From positions 1 to 13,818 of the forward strand of contig JAZQOJ010000046.1 in the NCBI GenBank assembly GCA_045627805.1: a stretch of DNA of 13,818 nt, written 5' to 3'. Under the pieces are notes generated by a model. That model was not told the DNA's origin. It saw only the letters and a program-made list of their open reading frames with translations, and ran no database searches. This stretch comes from UBA1756 sp045627805. GTDB lineage: Bacteria > Bacteroidota > Bacteroidia > Bacteroidales > WCHB1-69. Each line of letters starts with the position of its first letter. The stretch's first letter is position 1. A program made the translations under genes and the position numbers. Below are positions 5,821 to 10,900 of this stretch, one piece after another.

Positions 5821-7017
5821 CTATTTGTCTTCGTTGAGTGCTTTGATGCCGGGAAGTTCTTTTCCTTCCAGGTATTCGAGCATAGCGCCGCCGCCCGTGC
5901 TGATGTACGACACGTGGTTGGCGAGTTTGTAGTTGTTGATGGCCGCGATGGAGTCGCCGCCGCCGATGAGCGAGAAGGCGCCGGAGAGGGTGGCCACCGC
6001 TACGCACAGCGCGATTGACTGCGTGCCGTTTTCAAAGTTCGGGAATTCGTAAACGCCGACGGGACCGTTCCACAGGATGGTTTTGGCATCCTTGATGATG
6101 GCGGCGAACTTCTTGATGGTGCGCGGACCGATGTCCATTCCTTCCCAGCCCTCTGGGATGTCGTTGTGGGTGGTGACGTACTGGTTGGCGTCGTTGGCGT
6201 ATTGGTCGGCGCAGATGTTGTCGATGGGGAAGAAGATGTCAACGCCCTTGAGGTGGGCTTTCTTGATGATTTCCTTGGCTACGGGCACCATATCCTCTTC
6301 GAGGAGCGAGTTGCCGATTTTCACGCCCATTGCGTAGAGGAAGGTATAGCTCATTCCGCCGGCGATGATGAGGTTGTCAACTTTTTCGAGCAAGAACTTG
6401 ATGATGTTGAGTTTGGTGGAGATTTTGCTGCCGCCGATGATGGCGGTGAAGGGGTGTGCGGCGTTGTTGAGCACGAGGTCGAGGTTGCTGGCCTCTTCGT
6501 AGAGGAGGTAGCCGGCATAGCATTTTCCGGGGAAGAACCGGGTGATGGTGGCGGTGGAGGCGTGTTCGCGGTGGGCGGTGCCGAAGGCGTCGTTGACGTA
6601 GAGGTCGCCGAGGCGGGCGATCTGTTTGGCGAAATTCTCATCGCCGGCTTCCTCTTCCTTGTGGAAGCGGAGGTTTTCGAGCAGCGCGATTTCGCCGGGC
6701 TTCAGGGCTGCCACCTTCTTGTCGGTTTCGGGATCGAGCACGTCGCCGAGGAAGCTGACGGGCGCGCCGAGCACTTCGCTCGCCTTCGCCACGATGTTTT
6801 TCAGCGAGAACTTGTCGCTGGCTTCGCCCTTCGGTCGGCCCAGATGCGACATCAGGATGGCGGTGCCGCCGCTCTCCGTGATTTTCTTCACCGTGTCGAT
6901 GGTGCGGATGATGCGCGTGGCGTCAGTCACTTCGAGATTCTCGTTCAACGGAACGTTGTAGTCAACTCTTACTAATACTTTTTTGCCTTTTAAATCAGCT
7001 AAGTCAATGGATTTCAT
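5821..7017 (-). CDS. pgk: Phosphoglycerate kinase
   Basis: Cytoplasmic glycolytic enzyme that transfers the acyl phosphate of 1,3-bisphosphoglycerate to ADP, giving 3-phosphoglycerate and ATP (EC 2.7.2.3), reversible in gluconeogenesis. The 398 residues are the standard bacterial length, and all signature segments occur in order: N-domain substrate-binding RVDYN (17-21), SHLGRP (57-62), ENLRFH (114-119) and NDAFGTAHR (142-150); C-domain nucleotide-binding GGSKISTK (195-202), WNGPVGVYE (316-324), GGGDS (352-356) and STGGGAMLEYLEGKELPG (373-390). Both lobes are complete. The gene appears monocistronic here: it is divergent from the adhesin gene and convergent, without any gap, with murB. A -7 element TATTTTTG lies about 30 bp upstream of the ATG at 7017. 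High-expression regulation is likely but not visible beyond the promoter. Confidence 0.98.
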   Translation of the reverse strand: MKSIDLADLKGKKVLVRVDYNVPLNENLEVTDATRIIRTIDTVKKITESGGTAILMSHLGRPKGEASDKFSLKNIVAKASEVLGAPVSFLGDVLDPETDKKVAALKPGEIALLENLRFHKEEEAGDENFAKQIARLGDLYVNDAFGTAHREHASTATITRFFPGKCYAGYLLYEEASNLDLVLNNAAHPFTAIIGGSKISTKLNIIKFLLEKVDNLIIAGGMSYTFLYAMGVKIGNSLLEEDMVPVAKEIIKKAHLKGVDIFFPIDNICADQYANDANQYVTTHNDIPEGWEGMDIGPRTIKKFAAIIKDAKTILWNGPVGVYEFPNFENGTQSIALCVAVATLSGAFSLIGGGDSIAAINNYKLANHVSYISTGGGAMLEYLEGKELPGIKALNEDK

Positions 7018-7045
7018 AATGTTTTGGTTTGAATGATTTTGTATG

Positions 7046-7053
7046 CAAAAATA
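7046..7053 (-). promoter_or_regulatory. Candidate -7 promoter element of pgk
   Basis: The minus strand reads TATTTTTG, an exact TAnnTTTG match, in a very A/T-rich stretch. It would give a leader of about 25 nt. No clear -33 TTG is found at the expected distance, so the assignment is moderate. Confidence 0.5.
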
Positions 7054-7173
7054 ATAAAAATTACGGAATTGTTCTCTTTCATCTAAAATTTAGGGCGAGA
7101 TGTGCTTGCAACGGTGTAACGGTGATGCGGTGATTGGGTGATTCGGAGGAATGGGAAAGACGAGATTTTTTGA

Positions 7174-7189
7174 CAACAGCGGGCTGTTG
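7174..7189. other. Dyad CAACAGC-GG-GCTGTTG between divergent promoters
   Basis: A perfect 7-bp inverted repeat with a 2-bp centre, flanked by T6 on the left and A7 on the right. The flanks can extend the stem past a 2-nt bulge. It lies between the pgk promoter and the plus-strand promoter at 7232. It could be an operator, or a hairpin insulating the two transcripts. The T-run is on the wrong side for a terminator in either direction. Confidence 0.4.
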
Positions 7190-7231
7190 AAAAAAACAAT
7201 GGGGGGTGGTGTGAAAAAGATTTTTTTTTAG

Positions 7232-7239
7232 TATTTTTG
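7232..7239 (+). promoter_or_regulatory. Candidate -7 promoter element for the hairpin RNA or adhesin leader
   Basis: TATTTTTG matches TAnnTTTG exactly; a second copy lies at 7273-7280. No good -33 TTG is found upstream of either. A start near 7243 or 7284 would place the nested hairpin (7317-7449) close to the 5' end of the transcript. Confidence 0.45.
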
Positions 7240-7316
7240 CACACTCAATTTATGCTAATGTACTCTTATTACTATTTTTGATAAAGATATTTCTGTAACT
7301 TATTGAAATAAAGACG

Positions 7317-7449
7317 TTTTAGCTTTAGCTTGTCCTAAAATCTCGCAAGTTTTAAGACCGCAAGTAAGAGTGAAAATGGGCGCGTAATTACGTGGACTTT
7401 TTCTTATTTGCGGTCAGGTATGCGAGAACCTAGGACAGGTAAGTTAAAA
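7317..7449 (+). ncRNA. Candidate structured RNA: 133-nt nested hairpin
   Basis: Four collinear stem blocks pair in order. 7317-7325 with 7441-7449 (9 pairs, one G-U); 7329-7337 with 7431-7439 (9 pairs, one G-U); 7341-7347 with 7421-7427 (7 pairs); 7356-7369 with 7402-7415 (14 pairs, one G-U). They are separated by small internal loops, the largest being 8 nt against 5 nt. The apical loop contains the self-complementary CGTAATTACG. A T6 run follows at 7460-7465 and TAnnTTTG elements precede it. A long rod with internal loops recalls 6S RNA, but the bubble is small and no sequence signature is recognised. It could also be a 5' leader element of the adhesin mRNA or a palindromic mobile remnant. 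The strand is inferred from the promoters and T-run. Confidence 0.5.
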
Positions 7450-7479
7450 AAAGGCCACGTTTTTTGTATGGTTTTTATA

Positions 7480-7505
7480 GAATGCCGTTGGGTCTTTGGG
7501 CATTC
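7480..7505. other. Hairpin GAATGCC / GGCATTC
   Basis: GAATGCC at 7480-7486 pairs perfectly with GGCATTC at 7499-7505 across a 12-nt loop. It lies just after the T-rich stretch following the nested hairpin. No U-run follows it, so it is more likely part of a structured leader than a terminator. Confidence 0.4.
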
Positions 7506-7584
7506 GAAGGTAGAATCGAAACATGAAAAATTTCTCGCAACTGATTGTTTTGGACTTACTGACGAATTTTGTTAATCTCTTCAG

Positions 7585-7715
7585 GAGGGGATCAGTGCTG
7601 GCTTGTCGGACCGATGAGCTGGTATCGTGCGCTCGCCTGTCGGGTAAGATTGATTGTAATTCGGCATTTCCAGCCGTTTGTGGTTGGAGTGGAATTGTCT
7701 CAGCACCATCCTTTC
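7585..7715 (+). promoter_or_regulatory. Possible branched leader RNA upstream of the adhesin gene
   Basis: A closing stem joins 7585-7592 to 7708-7715 (8 pairs, two G-U). After a 2x1 internal loop it continues as GTGCTG 7595-7600 with CAGCAC 7701-7706 (6 pairs). Inside are a 7-pair hairpin (TCCAGCC 7669-7675 with GGTTGGA 7682-7688) and a weaker 4-pair one (7612-7615 with 7624-7627). This resembles the outline of a junction-type leader, but it matches no riboswitch signature that I recognise. Pairing was done by hand, without an energy calculation. Confidence 0.33.
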
Positions 7716-7823
7716 AGCTTGTGTAAAAGCAACATACGAGGGACGGGGTGCTGTTGACCTTTTTTTGGGACTTTTATTGGGTCCGGCATCCTTGTCCTTC
7801 TTTTATGGCGGATAGATAATGCT

Positions 7824-7857
7824 TGAATGAAGCCGCTTTTGCGAGCTTTTGCATTCA
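7824..7857 (+). other. 13-pair hairpin just upstream of the adhesin start
   Basis: TGAATG-AAGC-CGC pairs with GCG-GCTT-CATTCA around a TTTT loop, with a single A bulge and a TTG bulge on the 3' side. It ends 48 bp before the ATG at 7906 and has no following T-run. It could affect translation initiation or mRNA stability. A weak promoter-like TTATTTTG lies between it and the start (7876-7883). Confidence 0.42.
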
Positions 7858-7905
7858 TTGATGGCACTAATATCCTTATTTTGAATTAATATAAATTTAT
7901 ATATT

Positions 7906-10900
7906 ATGTTGGAAAGAAACCGACAACAGAACCCGATGAACAGCCGCCAACTGAAGGGTGCGGCTTTTACCTTTTTGATGCTTTTGGCCTTGCTCTTTCC
8001 CAGCGCGGTGTGGGCACAGGCAACGCACGGTGATGCGACTCTCGTAAAGTCGTTTAACCAGCGCACGTCTATTTACTCGCCCGAAACCAAGGTTTATCAC
8101 ATCCAGGGCAATTATCAGATGATTGGCAATTGCAACCTGACGCTGCAAGATCATGAGCCTACGGCAGGCGATCAGAATAATAGCCAAAATATGAAATTTG
8201 TGGACATTGACGGCGACGCCAATACGGTGAACTCCTCTTCTGCCAAACTGCTGTTCTCCACAGAGCGCGGTGCCAACCCCGAATGTTCGCGCATCATATA
8301 CGCCGGACTGTATTGGGCGGGCAGAAAGGGTACCAGCTCTTCTTCGGATGGAATGACCTACACATTTGGTGGCACAACCACTGATGTGCCTGTCACTATC
8401 CATACAGAGACAATGAATAGTGCTAATACGGAAAATGGCTATAGATTAACCATCAGTGGAGGAACTATTAATAGTACGACTGACATGAATAAAGATGTGA
8501 CGACCTATAGGTTCCATCCAACCAATGTATCAGGAACTGGTAGCGATGTGATTTTCACCTTTATAGGAGGAAACAGTGGCACTAGTTCAAGCGACAGAAC
8601 AGTATTTCAAAACAGTACTGGTTCCGCTACGCTTACAGTTCAAGTTGGCACTGGTACTGTCCGAGATATATCAAGTTCCATCAATACTACAGCTGATCGA
8701 AACGGTAGTAGTGGTTCTTACCGTTATTGGGCTCAAGCAGAATTCACAGAACCATACGTCATCAATACAGGTAATACAACTATTGCCATAAATACTCTTA
8801 GAAAAAGGGTAAATAGCACATCATTGAATACTAATGAAGATTTGGCTACAATTTCATATGCTGAACCCTCTACGGTCAATGGCTATACCCTGACCATCAC
8901 TGAGGTTTCGGGGGGAACTTCAACTGAGAATATGTCTTCCAGTGTGACGACCTATAGGTTCCATCCGACCAATGTATCAGGAACTGGTAGCGATGTGGTT
9001 TTCACCTTTAGAGGCGGAAACCGTGGCACTGGTTCAAGCGACAGAACAGTATTTCAAAACAGTACGGATTCCCCTACGCTTACAGTTCAAGTTGGTAATG
9101 GTGCTCCTCAAGTTCTATCTTCTACCAATACTGCTACCAGAGAAGGTGCTCAAGGGGCTCGTCGTTACACTGCCACTGCTACATTAACAACGCCATACGT
9201 TATCAATACCGGAAACACATCTATAAACATAAATAGTTTGACTAAAAGAACGGATAGTCAAACCTTAAATGCCACTGATGATAAAGTTAATGTCACCTAC
9301 GGAAATAGTTATACACTAACCAAAAACATCGTTAAGTTCAAGCACGAAGACGGCACTTATCAGGAAGTCACAGCCAATACGGCTGACATTCTCTATCCGA
9401 GCGGTCAGTATAATAATATATATGTAGCTTACGCTGAAGTTACCGACATAGTGCGCGAATACGGCGAAGGCAACTACTATGTGGCCGACATCTGTACCCA
9501 CGAGGGCTCAGGCGGTGGCGTTGGCTACTGCGGTGGCTGGGGTTTGGTTATTATTTACGAAAACTCAAAGATGAAATGGCGTGATATTACGCTTTTTGAC
9601 GGTTATGCCCAAATCAATGGTAATAGCAGTGAGTCGTGGGTTGATATTGATATCAGCGGTTTCAAGTCCGTGCAGGTGGGCCACGTGAATATGACCTTGG
9701 GTATGATGGCTGCAGAAGGCGATGCTGCCTCGTACGGCGACTATGCCAAAATAAAAGCTCTGGATGGAGAGTATTACTTCTTAAACCACGACGGACAAGT
9801 TTCAAGTACCGCCACCGAAGGTACAACTTATAACAACTTCTTCAATGGTGAGACCCGAAATGGCGGTTTGCCGCGCAACCCGAACTATGTGAACAATATG
9901 GGGGTTGACCTGCTAATGATACCTTTGGAGAATGCGAACAACAGCATCATTGCCAACGAGCAAACGACTACGTCGTTCCGTTTTGGTTCAAAACAGGAAA
10001 TCTATGTTCCATTCTGTTTTGTTTTCGGTTGTGACGCCTACATCCCGGATGCGCAAGCCATTGATGCGGTGGTTGAGTCGCCGGCGGCTCAGTACGATCC
10101 TGATTTGGATATTTGGGTGACACATCCGGGTGATACGGTTTCTTTTACTGTCAAGGTTCGCAATTACGATGACGAAGATATCCGCAATGCGGAAGTGGTA
10201 TTGCCTCTGCCGGCCACCATCGAGTTTTACAGTTTGGAAGCCGAGTATGCAGACGGCAGAACGGGTGATTTTTACTTCGACCCACGTGCAGGTGTTAATG
10301 GTACCGCGCATTGGAGAATCGACTACCTGCCTGCTGGCTATCCTGATTCCACTTGGGCTACCTTCAAACTCAACTGTTACATTACCGAAAACTGCTTCGT
10401 TCTGGCTTCCAAGTCGGAAGATTGTTTGTTAGAGTTGATTGTCAATGGTACCCTTTCGGGAACCTCTGTCATCAACGGTGTATATTTTGAACATCCTTTC
10501 ATCCAAGGATTTCAGGAAAGTGGTGTTTGTCAGGGAAGTTCCATTTCAGAAGACTTGCGTGTTGTGATTGAACGCGATGAATATATTCGCGAGCATTGTG
10601 ACTGTAGTGCAGACCCCAATGTTTTTGACAATACTTGTTTCCAAAGTCGGGATTTGTTTTTCTGCAACCCAAACAGTGATACCATTCCGTTCACGCAAGT
10701 GTCGCAATACTATCCGATAGGCACTCGTTTTTATCTGGCTTCCGACCAGACAGTAGAATATACTGTCAACACGGGTTTCCCACCATCGTCTCAAAATAAG
10801 AAAATTATTGCTATTCCTCCTGCGATAGGTCATTGTGAAACTAGTGTATATGTGAAGACTTCTGTCGGCACAGCCGATGTAGATAACCCTACGGCCCCGG

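Larger units (their letters stand above)
7018..7905. other. 888-bp region between pgk and the adhesin gene: no clear gene, much structure
   Basis: Reading from left to right: the pgk promoter; degenerate short repeats around 7108-7145 built on (A)ACGGTG/GCGGTGA/TTGGGTGA; a dyad at 7174-7189; TAnnTTTG elements at 7232-7239 and 7273-7280 (plus); the nested hairpin 7317-7449; a GAATGCC/GGCATTC hairpin at 7480-7505; a possible branched RNA at 7585-7715; and a 13-bp hairpin at 7824-7857. An open frame at 7523-7726 (67 codons) has no recognisable family, lacks a convincing start context and overlaps the branched structure, so it is not called. If transcription of the adhesin gene starts near 7243, its leader is about 660 nt. 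Confidence 0.6.

Noticed and set aside
6166..6975. 269-codon open frame on the plus strand
   Set aside because: Antisense to pgk, composed of Gly/Val/Glu-rich low-complexity sequence mirroring pgk codons. No family resemblance.
7317..7449. Retron msr-msd RNA or IS end
   Set aside because: No reverse transcriptase or transposase gene is found in the window, and no target-site duplication is evident by eye.
7523..7726. Possible 67-residue protein
   Set aside because: No recognisable family, no good upstream signal, and it overlaps a segment better explained as paired RNA. A second frame (7569-7757) covers the same DNA equally well.
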